Shown here: piece after piece, positions 1-6,446 of the stretch
How the letters are laid out: each line of letters starts with the position of its first letter
Numbering within the stretch: position 1 is the first letter of the stretch
Assembly (NCBI GenBank): GCA_021647685.1
Contig: JAKIUH010000254.1
Coordinates: 1 to 6,723, forward strand
DNA: 6,723 bases
Origin: Bacteroidales bacterium
Lineage (GTDB): Bacteria; Bacteroidota; Bacteroidia; Bacteroidales; NBLH01
Reading direction: 5' to 3'
Notes under the pieces: generated by a model
What the model was told of the DNA's origin: nothing
The model's database searches: none
What the model saw: only the letters and a program-made list of their open reading frames with translations
Translations under genes and position numbers: made by a program

Positions 1-954
1 AGGAAAATCTTCAAAGCGAATAAAATCCAAATCAGAAGCTATAATATTTTCTTCCACTTGTTTTATGGTTTTCATACCCGGAATAACAACATCAGCTGCA
101 GGATGAGCAATACAAAACCGAAGACTTAATTGGGCATAACTATAATCTTTATACTTATCGAAAAAATCTTTCATTTTATCTAATTTATCCAAATAAGCAC
201 TTAGTTTTTCAGGCGAAAGGTTAAAATTGCGATGGTCATCTTTACCAAAACGGCTGTTACGGTTAAATTTTCCGGCTAAAAGCCCAAAAAGTATCGGAAT
301 ACGGATAATTACACCGGTACCGTATTTTAATGCCAAGGGAAAAAGTTCTTTTTCAGCATCTCGTTCCAATAAATTGTATCGCACTTGTATAACATCAATT
401 AAATCGTGATGACGTTCTAAAATAAAAGCCTGTTCTATTTCCATAAACGATTGAACACTCCAACCTGCCAGTTTAATCTTACCTTGCTTTTTTAAAGTTT
501 CAAGTGCTTCCCAAGGTTCATCGCGTTCAAGCAATTCTGTACCGGGGCTGTGTAATTGTAATACATCAAGCGTTTCAACACCCAGTCGTTTAAGGCTTTT
601 TTCAGCAGCACTTATCAAATATTCTTTTGAGTAATTTGGATTAATAGGAGTAATTTTGTGTTTATTTTGATTTTCAAGATAGGGGTAAAAATCATTACCC
701 GCTTTGGTGGCAATAAGCAGATTATCAGATTTGCCACGCTCTTTAATAACTTTAGCAATCAATTCTTCGGAATGTCCAAATCCGTAGGTATCTGCCGTAT
801 CAATAAAAGTAACACCTTTATCCAAGGCATGATGAAGTGCTTTCATTGATTCTTTATCATCTGTTTTTCCCCAATCTTGTCCGCTAATGCCCCATGCTCC
901 AAAGCCAACCGTGGATATTTGGGAACCGTTTTTTCCAAGTTTTGTGTATTTCAT
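1..954 (-). CDS. Aldo/keto reductase, C-terminus cut by window edge
   Basis: Encodes an NAD(P)H-dependent oxidoreductase of the aldo/keto reductase superfamily, a soluble TIM-barrel enzyme that interconverts carbonyls and alcohols; the substrate cannot be told from sequence. The reading frame is open from an ATG at 954 to base 1, giving 318 residues with no stop. The start fits the family's usual opening (MKYTKLGKNGSQISTVGFGA). The catalytic tetrad is complete: D52 and Y57 in DTADTYG, K84 in IATKAG, and H135 in LQLHSP. Further family marks are the QVRYNLLERDAE stretch, FGLLAGKF, and the cofactor-binding IPGMK near residues 291-295 followed by EN. From memory it resembles the IolS/general-stress-protein-69 type (about 310 residues), so perhaps ten residues are missing at the left. 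It lies 83 bp downstream of the dihydrouridine synthase gene on the same strand, with no clear terminator between, but has its own promoter candidate. Confidence 0.93.
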   Translation of the reverse strand, partial: MKYTKLGKNGSQISTVGFGAWGISGQDWGKTDDKESMKALHHALDKGVTFIDTADTYGFGHSEELIAKVIKERGKSDNLLIATKAGNDFYPYLENQNKHKITPINPNYSKEYLISAAEKSLKRLGVETLDVLQLHSPGTELLERDEPWEALETLKKQGKIKLAGWSVQSFMEIEQAFILERHHDLIDVIQVRYNLLERDAEKELFPLALKYGTGVIIRIPILFGLLAGKFNRNSRFGKDDHRNFNLSPEKLSAYLDKLDKMKDFFDKYKDYSYAQLSLRFCIAHPAADVVIPGMKTIKQVEENIIASDLDFIRFEDFP

Positions 955-980
955 AATTAGTAAATTTTTAATTTATACCA

Positions 981-1011
981 CAAAATATGAAAAGACCCTT
1001 AATTTACCAAA
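981..1011 (-). promoter_or_regulatory. Candidate Bacteroidota-type promoter of the aldo/keto reductase gene
   Basis: On the minus strand TTTG (1011-1008) is followed after 19-20 bases by ATATTTTG (988-981). This resembles the Bacteroidota primary sigma pattern TTTG-N19-21-TAnnTTTG, although the -7 box is one base short of the consensus. Transcription would begin near 975, leaving a leader of about 20 bases. The reductase could therefore be transcribed alone as well as by read-through from the gene upstream. Confidence 0.4.
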
Positions 1012-1037
1012 TAAAAACTTATTATGATTTTTGCAAG

Positions 1038-2027
1038 CTAATTATTTTGTTCAGCGAACTCAATGTAAATTGAATCAATTAATTCCAATACTTTTTCGGG
1101 TTCATCGGTAGTAACCAGTTTCATTCGCATTTCCTTAAAATGAGGAATTCCTTTAAAATAGGAAACTAAATGCCGGCGCATTTCATAAACTCCACGCGGC
1201 ACACCCTTATATTCAATTGATTTACGAAAGTGCATCTTAGCTAAATCAACCTTTTCTTTAAGACTCAAAGGGTGCATTTCTTCGCCTTTGTCCAAAAAGT
1301 GTTTTATTTCTTTAAAAATATAGGGTCTGCCATAAGTCGCACGCCCTATCATTACCCCGTCAACACCAAATTTATCAAAAGCTTCTTTGGCTTTTTGTGG
1401 GCTGTCAATATCACCATTACCAATAATAGGAATGTGTAAACGCGGATTATTTTTAACACGAGCTATTATTTCCCAGTTAGCACTTCCTCTGTACAGCTGA
1501 TTTCTAGTCCTACCATGTATCGTTAATGCTTTAATACCGGTATTTTGCAATCGCTCGGCTAATTCTTCTATAACAATGCTGTCATCATCCCAGCCCAAAC
1601 GTGTTTTTACGGTAACAGGCAAATGGGTAGCTTTTACAATCGCCTCTGTCATTTTTATCATTTTAGGAATATCGCGCAACATACCGGCTCCTGCTCCACG
1701 ATTTGCAATTTTTTTAACAGGACAGCCGTAATTAATATCAATCAGGTCTGGTTTTGCTTCTGTAGCAATTTTTGCCGCTTCTGCCATAGCATCAATATTA
1801 TGCCCGTATAATTGAATGCCCACAGGTCGTTCATGATCAGCTACTTGCATCTTTTTCAGGGTTTTTTTCACATCTCGAATAAGGGCTTCTGAAGCTACAA
1901 ACTCTGTATAAACCATGTCCACACCATATTGTTTGCAAATGTACCGGAACGATGGGTCGGTAACGTCTTCCATCGGTGCCAAAAATAAAGGATAATCGGG
2001 TAATTCTATATTGCCTATTTTTATCAA
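1038..2027 (-). CDS. dusB: tRNA-dihydrouridine synthase, DusB type
   Basis: A cytoplasmic FMN flavoenzyme that reduces specific uridines of tRNA to dihydrouridine with NADPH. The 329-residue product has the normal family length. It opens with IKIGNIELP and the FMN-site motif LAPMEDVTDPSFR (residues 15-28). The catalytic cysteine is C102 in INYGCPVKK, followed by the glycine-rich GAGAGML. Flavin and RNA contacts expected from the family are visible: Q72 (GIQLYGH), K141 (VKTRLGW), H171 (IHGRTR), N204 (GNGD) and GRA at 228-230. The C-terminal helical RNA-binding domain (about 250-329) is intact. The start is TTG at 2027: an in-frame TAA lies only two codons further upstream, no ATG occurs before residue 19, and alignment to the remembered E. 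coli DusB start (MRIGQYQL) supports this point. The leader is A/T-rich with no Shine-Dalgarno sequence. Assignment to the Dus family is firm; DusB rather than a sister type is by overall likeness. Confidence 0.94.
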   Translation of the reverse strand: MIKIGNIELPDYPLFLAPMEDVTDPSFRYICKQYGVDMVYTEFVASEALIRDVKKTLKKMQVADHERPVGIQLYGHNIDAMAEAAKIATEAKPDLIDINYGCPVKKIANRGAGAGMLRDIPKMIKMTEAIVKATHLPVTVKTRLGWDDDSIVIEELAERLQNTGIKALTIHGRTRNQLYRGSANWEIIARVKNNPRLHIPIIGNGDIDSPQKAKEAFDKFGVDGVMIGRATYGRPYIFKEIKHFLDKGEEMHPLSLKEKVDLAKMHFRKSIEYKGVPRGVYEMRRHLVSYFKGIPHFKEMRMKLVTTDEPEKVLELIDSIYIEFAEQNN

Positions 2028-2054
2028 AGTGTCTTAATTTTATAATTTCGGAGG

Positions 2055-2086
2055 CAAAAGTATTAAATTAAGCTGATTTGTGGAAA
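2055..2086 (-). promoter_or_regulatory. Candidate promoter of the dihydrouridine synthase gene
   Basis: The minus strand reads TACTTTTG at 2062-2055, an exact match to the Bacteroidota -7 pattern TAnnTTTG. TTTC, one base off the -33 TTTG, lies 20 bases upstream at 2086-2083. Transcription would start near 2048, giving a leader of roughly 20 bases to the TTG start codon. The same octamer lies upstream of atpD. Confidence 0.5.
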
Positions 2087-2126
2087 TAGTAATCTGTTTA
2101 GCTTTGTGGTTTTCCGAAGTTAGAAT

Positions 2127-2213
2127 AAAAACCCTGACAGGGTTCATTAATAGATTGTGTAACAGCTATTCATTTTTTATCATTTTGCAAAAAAAAGCCT
2201 GTCAGGGGTTTTT
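2127..2213. repeat. Inverted pair of CCCTGACAGG palindromic elements
   Basis: AAAAACCCTGACAGGG at 2127-2142 is answered by CCTGTCAGGGGTTTTT at 2198-2213. The reverse complement of the second, AAAAACCCCTGACAGG, matches the first with a single inserted C. The spacer is 55 bases and A/T-rich. Each arm is also a short palindrome: AACCCTG-A-CAGGGTT at 2130-2144 is perfect, and CCTG-T-CAGG sits inside A- and T-tracts in the second. This looks like a REP-type interspersed element; similar CTGACAGG palindromes are, from memory, common between Bacteroidota genes. It lies upstream of the dus promoter and is not needed as a terminator, because the atpC terminator precedes it. Confidence 0.6.
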
Positions 2214-2300
2214 AGACTGAACTCTGTACTCCAAATACTTTGTTGAGTATAAAAGTTAATTATCCATTTATCAAATACTTTCAGAAACATTTATTGCTAA

Positions 2301-2334
2301 AAAAAGGACTGCCTCCAAAAAGACAATCCTTTTT
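2301..2334 (-). terminator. Intrinsic terminator of atpDC
   Basis: As minus-strand RNA, bases 2334-2321 (AAAAAGGAUUGUCU) pair with 2314-2301 (AGGCAGUCCUUUUU) in a 14-bp stem that includes two G-U pairs, closed by a UUUUGG loop. The U run continues to 2299. It begins 24 bases past the atpC stop codon. On the plus strand the two G-U positions become C-A mismatches, so it is oriented for leftward transcription and closes the atpD-atpC unit. Confidence 0.85.
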
Positions 2335-2358
2335 CAGTATTATGAAAACAAAAAATCC

Positions 2359-2601
2359 TTAAACAGAACCGGCTAAAACAATAACTCGGTTGTTCTGTAC
2401 TTCAACTACACCTTCTTCAATATCAAAATATTTTAATTCGTTATCAGCTTCTATTACTTTAATCTGACCCTTTTGCAAGGTAGAAATTAAAGGTGCATGA
2501 TTATTTAAAATTTCAAACGAACCATCTACTCCGGGTAATTTTACCAGCTTTATTTCGCCTGAATATACCAATTTGTCCGGTGTTATAATACTTAAAAGCA
2601 T
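2359..2601 (-). CDS. atpC: F-type ATP synthase epsilon subunit, short form
   Basis: Central-stalk subunit of the F1 sector, binding the gamma subunit on the inner face of the membrane. The protein opens with LLSIITPDKLVYSGE, followed by LPGVDGSFEILNNHAPLIS and ending in GVVEVQNNRVIVLAGSV: the complete N-terminal beta-sandwich domain of the family. At 80 residues it lacks the C-terminal two-helix domain found in E. coli (about 139 residues), the part that can inhibit ATP hydrolysis. There is no sign of truncation by mutation, since short forms are usual in Bacteroidota. I chose ATG at 2601 because it matches the family's usual opening and follows an A-rich leader; an in-frame TTG at 2622 would add seven residues (LNNKKI-type) but starts only 3 bases from the atpD stop. 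It follows atpD by 24 bases and is surely co-transcribed with it. Confidence 0.93.
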   Translation of the reverse strand: MLLSIITPDKLVYSGEIKLVKLPGVDGSFEILNNHAPLISTLQKGQIKVIEADNELKYFDIEEGVVEVQNNRVIVLAGSV

Positions 2602-2625
2602 AATTTTTTTATTATTTAACAAACA

Positions 2626-4137
2626 CTATTTAGCATCTGCCAACATTTTCTTACCTTTTTCAATAGCTTCTTCAATAGTTCCAACAAGGTTGAATGCCGC
2701 TTCAGGATATTCGTCCACTTCGCCATCCATAATCATATTGAAGCCTTTAATAGTATCTTCAATGGATACTAAAGTACCTTTTAAGCCGGTAAATTGCTCA
2801 GCAACATGGAAAGGTTGCGATAAGAAACGTTGTACACGACGTGCACGGTGAACAACCAGTTTATCTTCTTCACTCAATTCTTCCATACCTAAAATGGCAA
2901 TAATATCTTGTAAAGCGGCATATCTTTGCAGAATCTCTTTTACTCTTTGAGCCGTATTATAATGTGCTTCGCCAACAATTTCAGGTGTTAAAATTCGTGA
3001 TGTAGAGTCTAAAGGATCTACTGCCGGATAAATACCTAATTCAGCAATTTTACGATTCAATACCGTGGTTGCATCTAAGTGTGCAAAGGTAGTTGCCGGA
3101 GCGGGGTCAGTCAAGTCATCAGCAGGTACATAAACCGCTTGAACAGATGTAATAGAACCCTTTTGTGTTGAAGTAATGCGTTCTTGCATTTCACCCATCT
3201 CGGTAGAAAGTGTAGGTTGATACCCTACTGCCGAAGGCATACGTCCTAAAAGTGCAGAAACCTCAGAACCTGCTTGCGTAAACCGGAAAATATTATCAAT
3301 AAACAATAAAATATCGTTTCCTTTTCCTGCCGGATTATCACCATCGCGGAAATATTCGGCAACAGAAAGACCGGATAAAGCAACACGTGCACGCGCACCC
3401 GGAGGCTCATTCATTTGTCCGAAAACCATCGATACTTTAGATTCAAGCAAAGCTTTTTTATCTACTTTGGATAAATCCCATCCGCCGGCTTCCATGTCTT
3501 TAAGAAATTCTTCGCCATAATTCATAACTCCGGATTCAAGCATTTCGCGTAATAGGTCATTTCCCTCACGCGTACGCTCACCAACTCCTGCAAAAACGGA
3601 TAATCCTGAATAGGCTTTGGCAATGTTGTTAATCAGCTCCATGATGATAACCGTTTTACCAACACCGGCACCACCAAATAAACCAACTTTTCCTCCTTTT
3701 GAATATGGCTCGATGAGGTCAATTACTTTAATTCCTGTATAAAGAATTTCCGATTCGGTAGATAATTGATCAAACTTTGGAGGTTCTCTGTGTATTGGGT
3801 ATCCCCCTTCTTTTGAAAGAGTATCAATACCGTCAATTGTATCGCCAACTACGTTTAATAAACGCCCTTTAATTTGGTTGCCAACAGGCATTTTAATCGG
3901 AGCATCGGTTGGAGTAACAGTCATTCCGCGATGTAAACCATCCGTTGAATCCATAGCAATAGTACGTACGGTATCTTCGCCAATATGCTGTTCTACTTCT
4001 AAAACCAAAACAGAACCATCATCTCTTTTAATTTCAAGAGCATCATATATTTCAGGCAAATAACCGCCTGCTTTTTCAAAACTGACATCAACAACAGGTC
4101 CTACCACCTGAAGAATTTCACCTAAATTTTTCGACAT
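2626..4137 (-). CDS. atpD: F-type ATP synthase beta subunit (catalytic)
   Basis: Catalytic subunit of F1-ATPase, three per complex, making ATP from ADP and phosphate using the proton or sodium gradient (EC 7.1.2.2). N-terminal beta-barrel is about residues 1-85, the nucleotide-binding domain about 86-390, the C-terminal helical domain the rest. Seen directly: P-loop GGAGVGKT at 155-162, catalytic glutamate E187 in GVGERTREGND, Walker B around D281 in LLFIDNIFRF, the alpha/beta signature PAVDPLDSTS at 371-380, and the hinge motif GMEELSEED at 417-425. At 503 residues it is longer than the roughly 460 of E. coli; the excess is mainly an insertion of about 25 residues at 205-232 (YGEEF...EAGGWDLSKVD) and a few residues near DNPAGKGND, both typical of Bacteroidota. 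The ATG start gives the standard opening (GEILQVVGPVVDVSF). It heads an atpD-atpC pair; no other atp genes are in the window. Confidence 0.98.
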   Translation of the reverse strand: MSKNLGEILQVVGPVVDVSFEKAGGYLPEIYDALEIKRDDGSVLVLEVEQHIGEDTVRTIAMDSTDGLHRGMTVTPTDAPIKMPVGNQIKGRLLNVVGDTIDGIDTLSKEGGYPIHREPPKFDQLSTESEILYTGIKVIDLIEPYSKGGKVGLFGGAGVGKTVIIMELINNIAKAYSGLSVFAGVGERTREGNDLLREMLESGVMNYGEEFLKDMEAGGWDLSKVDKKALLESKVSMVFGQMNEPPGARARVALSGLSVAEYFRDGDNPAGKGNDILLFIDNIFRFTQAGSEVSALLGRMPSAVGYQPTLSTEMGEMQERITSTQKGSITSVQAVYVPADDLTDPAPATTFAHLDATTVLNRKIAELGIYPAVDPLDSTSRILTPEIVGEAHYNTAQRVKEILQRYAALQDIIAILGMEELSEEDKLVVHRARRVQRFLSQPFHVAEQFTGLKGTLVSIEDTIKGFNMIMDGEVDEYPEAAFNLVGTIEEAIEKGKKMLADAK

Positions 4138-4142
4138 GAAAT

Positions 4143-4289
4143 TTTGTATTAATTTTTATATTCGTATAAAAATAGCACCATTTTTTAATGCGATACAAAA
4201 GTAATATTTTTTCTTATTCTTACCATATCAACTTAAAAAAAATATTGGAAATTAAGATATTTTGATACGAAATAGCCGTGGATTCGTAT
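4143..4289. repeat. Cluster of five TTYGTAT/ATACRAA heptamers in the divergent promoter region
   Basis: Copies read TTTGTAT at 4143-4149, TTCGTAT at 4161-4167, ATACAAA at 4193-4199, ATACGAA at 4265-4271 and TTCGTAT at 4283-4289. The last two form an inverted repeat with an 11-base spacer. The first two are direct repeats. In both pairs the start-to-start distance is 18 bases. The cluster lies wholly between the divergent atpD and phosphatase genes, so it could be an operator; the AT-rich background and the TTTG of the promoter pattern make chance copies plausible. Confidence 0.35.
4196..4227 (-). promoter_or_regulatory. Candidate atpDC promoter
   Basis: TACTTTTG at 4203-4196 on the minus strand matches the Bacteroidota -7 pattern TAnnTTTG exactly. 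TATG, one base off TTTG, lies 20 bases upstream at 4227-4224. Transcription would begin near 4190, giving a leader of about 50 bases that is A/T-rich and lacks a Shine-Dalgarno sequence. The -7 box overlaps one copy of the TTYGTAT heptamer noted separately. Confidence 0.5.
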
Positions 4290-4294
4290 TTTTA
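4261..4294 (+). promoter_or_regulatory. Weak candidate promoter of the SpoIIE-type phosphatase gene
   Basis: TTTG at 4261-4264 is followed after 22 bases by TATTTTTA at 4287-4294, one base off TAnnTTTG and with a spacer slightly longer than usual. The implied leader is about 58 bases. The inverted ATACGAA/TTCGTAT repeat (4265-4289) would lie between and over these two boxes, where a bound protein would block the polymerase. Confidence 0.28.
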
Positions 4295-4358
4295 CTAGAA
4301 AAAATCAACTTTTAACTATAATTTTTTATAATTTTAGCATGACAATTATATTATTCTC

Positions 4359-5867
4359 ATGGCAAATATTTGGAAAAAAATATCCTATCTTGGAGTAAGT
4401 AATGACCAGCCTTTATACTGGCAAAAAAGCATTATTTTATATAATCAAATTGCACGCATACTTATTTTAATCATCTTTTTTACCTCAATGATAATGTTTT
4501 TTAAGATGAATATGCGTATTGTTCCCACTGCTTTTTTACTAACACTTCCTGTAATGGCGCTTTCCTTATGGCTTAACAGTTTAGGAAAAGTTAATTTTTC
4601 TATTTTAATTATTTCCATATTTTTTCCTTTGTTTTTTTTGTTTACGTCGGTATATTCAAAAATGTACAGCGAAGGGGTCAGTTTAATATTTTATATTGCT
4701 CCGCGTTTTGGTATTATTATCAGTATTATTTTTCCGGTGGTAATACTTGGTTTTCACGATATTAAAAGAGCTTTTTTGAGCAGTTTGGGCGGAATATTGG
4801 TTTTTATTTTGTTTGATTATGTACATTCGATATTTGGAATTAATGTTCAAAATATACCTTACTATCCGAAAAATTATTTGTTTGTTATTTTTGGTTTAGC
4901 TATTGTGCTGATATTTTTTACTTTTCTGATTTTTTCATTACAAAGAATTAATAATATTTATGAAAATATAGTACTTAATCAGAAAAAAGATATTGAAAAG
5001 CAACGTGATTATGCCGAAAAGCAACATAAAGAAATTCGGAAGCAAAAAGAACAAATTACCGACAGTATTCGTTATGCACGCAGGATACAAACAGCGATGC
5101 TTCCGTCACCCCAATATATTGAAAACATATTACCCGAGCATTTTATATTTTTTAAACCCAAAGATATTGTGAGTGGCGATTTTTATTTTTTCGCACAAAA
5201 GAAGAATTTACTCTATATCGTTGCAGCTGATTGCACAGGACATGGTGTTCCAGGCGCATTTATGAGCATGCTGGGGATTTCTTTTTTAAATGCAATTATT
5301 AATTCGGAAAGTAAATTTGCATTGCAATTACCTTTTGTTGATGATGTAGTGGATAAAATTAATGATTTAAGAATTAAAGAACCTACTGCAGCCGGAGTTT
5401 TAAACAGCTTACGCGAAATGATAAAAAAAGCCTTAAAACAAACAGGTAATGATACAGAACCAAAAGACGGGATGGATATGGCTTTGTGTATTTTAGACCG
5501 CAAAAAACTAAAAATGCAATATGCCGGGGCACATAATCCACTGTATTTATTCAGAAACAAGCAATTAATTGAATACAAAGCAGATAGAATGCCTATAGGC
5601 ATACACATTAAGGAAAAACCATTCACCAATCACGAAATAAAACTTAAAAAAGAAGATGTTTTTTATTTGTTTTCCGATGGATTTGTTGACCAATTTAATG
5701 GAGAAACAGGTGAAAAATATAAAATACGAAGATTTAAACAATTACTATCAGATATTCACCGATTAAATATGTCGGTTCAAAAGCGCAGGTTAGAAGAAGA
5801 ATTATACCAATGGAAAAAAAATAGTGAACAAGTGGACGATATTTTGATTGTTGGTGTAAGAATTTAG
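4359..5867 (+). CDS. Membrane-anchored SpoIIE/PP2C-type serine phosphatase
   Basis: Predicted metal-dependent serine/threonine phosphatase attached to the inner membrane, 502 residues. The N-terminal 195 residues hold about six hydrophobic segments (near 27-48, 53-73, 79-99, 108-132, 139-160 and 172-193) with only short loops, so any signal is probably sensed within the membrane. A charged, Lys/Glu/Gln-rich coiled-coil linker follows (about 197-245), ending in SIRYARRIQTAMLPS, a join common in this family. The catalytic SpoIIE domain (about 262-502) keeps the metal-binding acidic residues: D274 in VSGDFYFF, D291 in AADCTGHGVPGAFMSMLG, D373 in DGMDMAL, D440 in FSDGFVDQF and D493/D494 in VDDILIVGV. 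Family members commonly dephosphorylate STAS anti-anti-sigma proteins in partner-switching control; the target here is unknown and no partner gene is adjacent. Divergent from atpD. The ATG at 4359 has no Shine-Dalgarno sequence, as usual in Bacteroidota. Confidence 0.92.
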   Translation: MANIWKKISYLGVSNDQPLYWQKSIILYNQIARILILIIFFTSMIMFFKMNMRIVPTAFLLTLPVMALSLWLNSLGKVNFSILIISIFFPLFFLFTSVYSKMYSEGVSLIFYIAPRFGIIISIIFPVVILGFHDIKRAFLSSLGGILVFILFDYVHSIFGINVQNIPYYPKNYLFVIFGLAIVLIFFTFLIFSLQRINNIYENIVLNQKKDIEKQRDYAEKQHKEIRKQKEQITDSIRYARRIQTAMLPSPQYIENILPEHFIFFKPKDIVSGDFYFFAQKKNLLYIVAADCTGHGVPGAFMSMLGISFLNAIINSESKFALQLPFVDDVVDKINDLRIKEPTAAGVLNSLREMIKKALKQTGNDTEPKDGMDMALCILDRKKLKMQYAGAHNPLYLFRNKQLIEYKADRMPIGIHIKEKPFTNHEIKLKKEDVFYLFSDGFVDQFNGETGEKYKIRRFKQLLSDIHRLNMSVQKRRLEEELYQWKKNSEQVDDILIVGVRI

Positions 5868-5903
5868 CACTTTGATGAAAAAATCTCTCTGATTTAAAGC
5901 AAG

Positions 5904-5932
5904 TTTCAATTATTTTTTATATATTTAACTTG
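5904..5932 (+). promoter_or_regulatory. Weak candidate promoter for the small membrane-protein gene
   Basis: TTTC (5904-5907) and TAACTTG (5926-5932) with an 18-base spacer loosely fit the TTTG/TAnnTTTG pattern. The stretch also holds overlapping inverted repeats, CAAGTT (5900-5905) with AACTTG (5927-5932) and TTTCAA with TTGAAA. No terminator hairpin is visible after the phosphatase gene, so read-through from it is equally possible. Confidence 0.22.
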
Positions 5933-6003
5933 AAATTAAGAAACACACAGGGGAACCCGAAAACCTATAACAGAGTAGGGAACTAATCTAAAACTAATTA
6001 ATT

Positions 6004-6390
6004 ATGGATGAAGCAGGTTTGGGTATTGTAATGGTTATTTATGTTGCCGTTCTTGTATTAATAATTGCCTCCGGTTGGAAAATTTTTGAAAAAGCCGGTC
6101 AGCCGGGCTGGGCGGTACTTATTCCGATTTACAATGCAATTATAATGTTAAAGATAGTTGGAAAACCTTGGTGGTGGCTGTTTTTAATGATGATCCCTTA
6201 TGTTGGAATGGTTTGGGGGATTTGGACTATTAATTTGCTTTCCAAGAGCTTTGGAAAATCAGAAGGATTTACTGTTGGACTGGTTTTATTGGGAATAGTG
6301 TTTTTTCCAATGTTGGCTTTTGGTGATGCGCAATATCAGGGACCCGCTGCAGCCGATGCCGCACAAAACTATCCGGAATATGCCGAGTAG
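6004..6390 (+). CDS. Small DUF5684-type multi-pass membrane protein, function unknown
   Basis: A 128-residue hydrophobic protein with an N-terminal helix (about 6-24), a hydrophobic stretch at 37-52, a helix at 56-76 after a KPWWW turn, and a last helix at 88-105. The conserved-looking blocks are WKIFEKAGQPGWAVLIPIYN (25-44), SFGKSEGFTVGL (82-93) and the terminal FGDAQYQGP (106-114), which I recognise as the DUF5684 pattern. Family members occur alone or fused to signal-peptidase-like proteins, but no biochemical role is established to my knowledge. The C-terminal tail is short, Ala-rich and acidic. No catalytic residues stand out. The ATG lies in an A/T-rich leader without a Shine-Dalgarno sequence. 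It is 136 bp downstream of the phosphatase gene on the same strand and is followed by a strong terminator, so it ends the transcription unit. Confidence 0.8.
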   Translation: MDEAGLGIVMVIYVAVLVLIIASGWKIFEKAGQPGWAVLIPIYNAIIMLKIVGKPWWWLFLMMIPYVGMVWGIWTINLLSKSFGKSEGFTVGLVLLGIVFFPMLAFGDAQYQGPAAADAAQNYPEYAE

Positions 6391-6446
6391 ATTTTCACTT
6401 ATTTGAGCAATTCTCAATATTTGTAAATAGTCAATTAGCTTAAAAT

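Larger units (their letters stand above)
2028..2358. other. Gene-free gap between atpC and the dus gene
   Basis: No convincing open reading frame is present on either strand over these 331 bases. The gap holds, from right to left, the atpC terminator, an unassigned stretch (about 2214-2298), an inverted CCCTGACAGG element, and the likely promoter of the dihydrouridine synthase gene. These are listed separately. Confidence 0.8.

Noticed and set aside
227..849. Short plus-strand frames of about 60 codons (227-409 and 658-849)
   Set aside because: Both are antisense to the aldo/keto reductase gene, whose minus-strand frame is continuous with all catalytic motifs.
1623..1811. Plus-strand frame of 62 codons
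   Set aside because: Antisense to the core of the dihydrouridine synthase gene, including its catalytic cysteine region.
2127..2213. Terminator of atpDC
   Set aside because: A stronger, correctly oriented terminator lies closer to atpC at 2301-2334, and this pair has a 55-base spacer, too long for one terminator hairpin.
2602..2622. TTG at 2622 as the atpC start
   Set aside because: It would add seven residues before a canonical opening; ATG at 2601 matches the family and leaves room for an A-rich leader. Not formally excluded.
2573..2851. Plus-strand open frame of 92 codons
   Set aside because: Antisense to the end of atpD and the start of atpC, both certain genes; no family likeness.
5213..5629. 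Minus-strand open frame of 138 codons
   Set aside because: It lies wholly inside the SpoIIE catalytic domain gene; the plus strand encodes clear family motifs and the reverse product is Ser/Ile/Leu-rich with no recognisable pattern.
5941..6003. Riboswitch or structured leader before the small membrane-protein gene
   Set aside because: Only a repeated GGGAAC and a four-base CCTA/TAGG stem can be seen; no known riboswitch core is recognisable.
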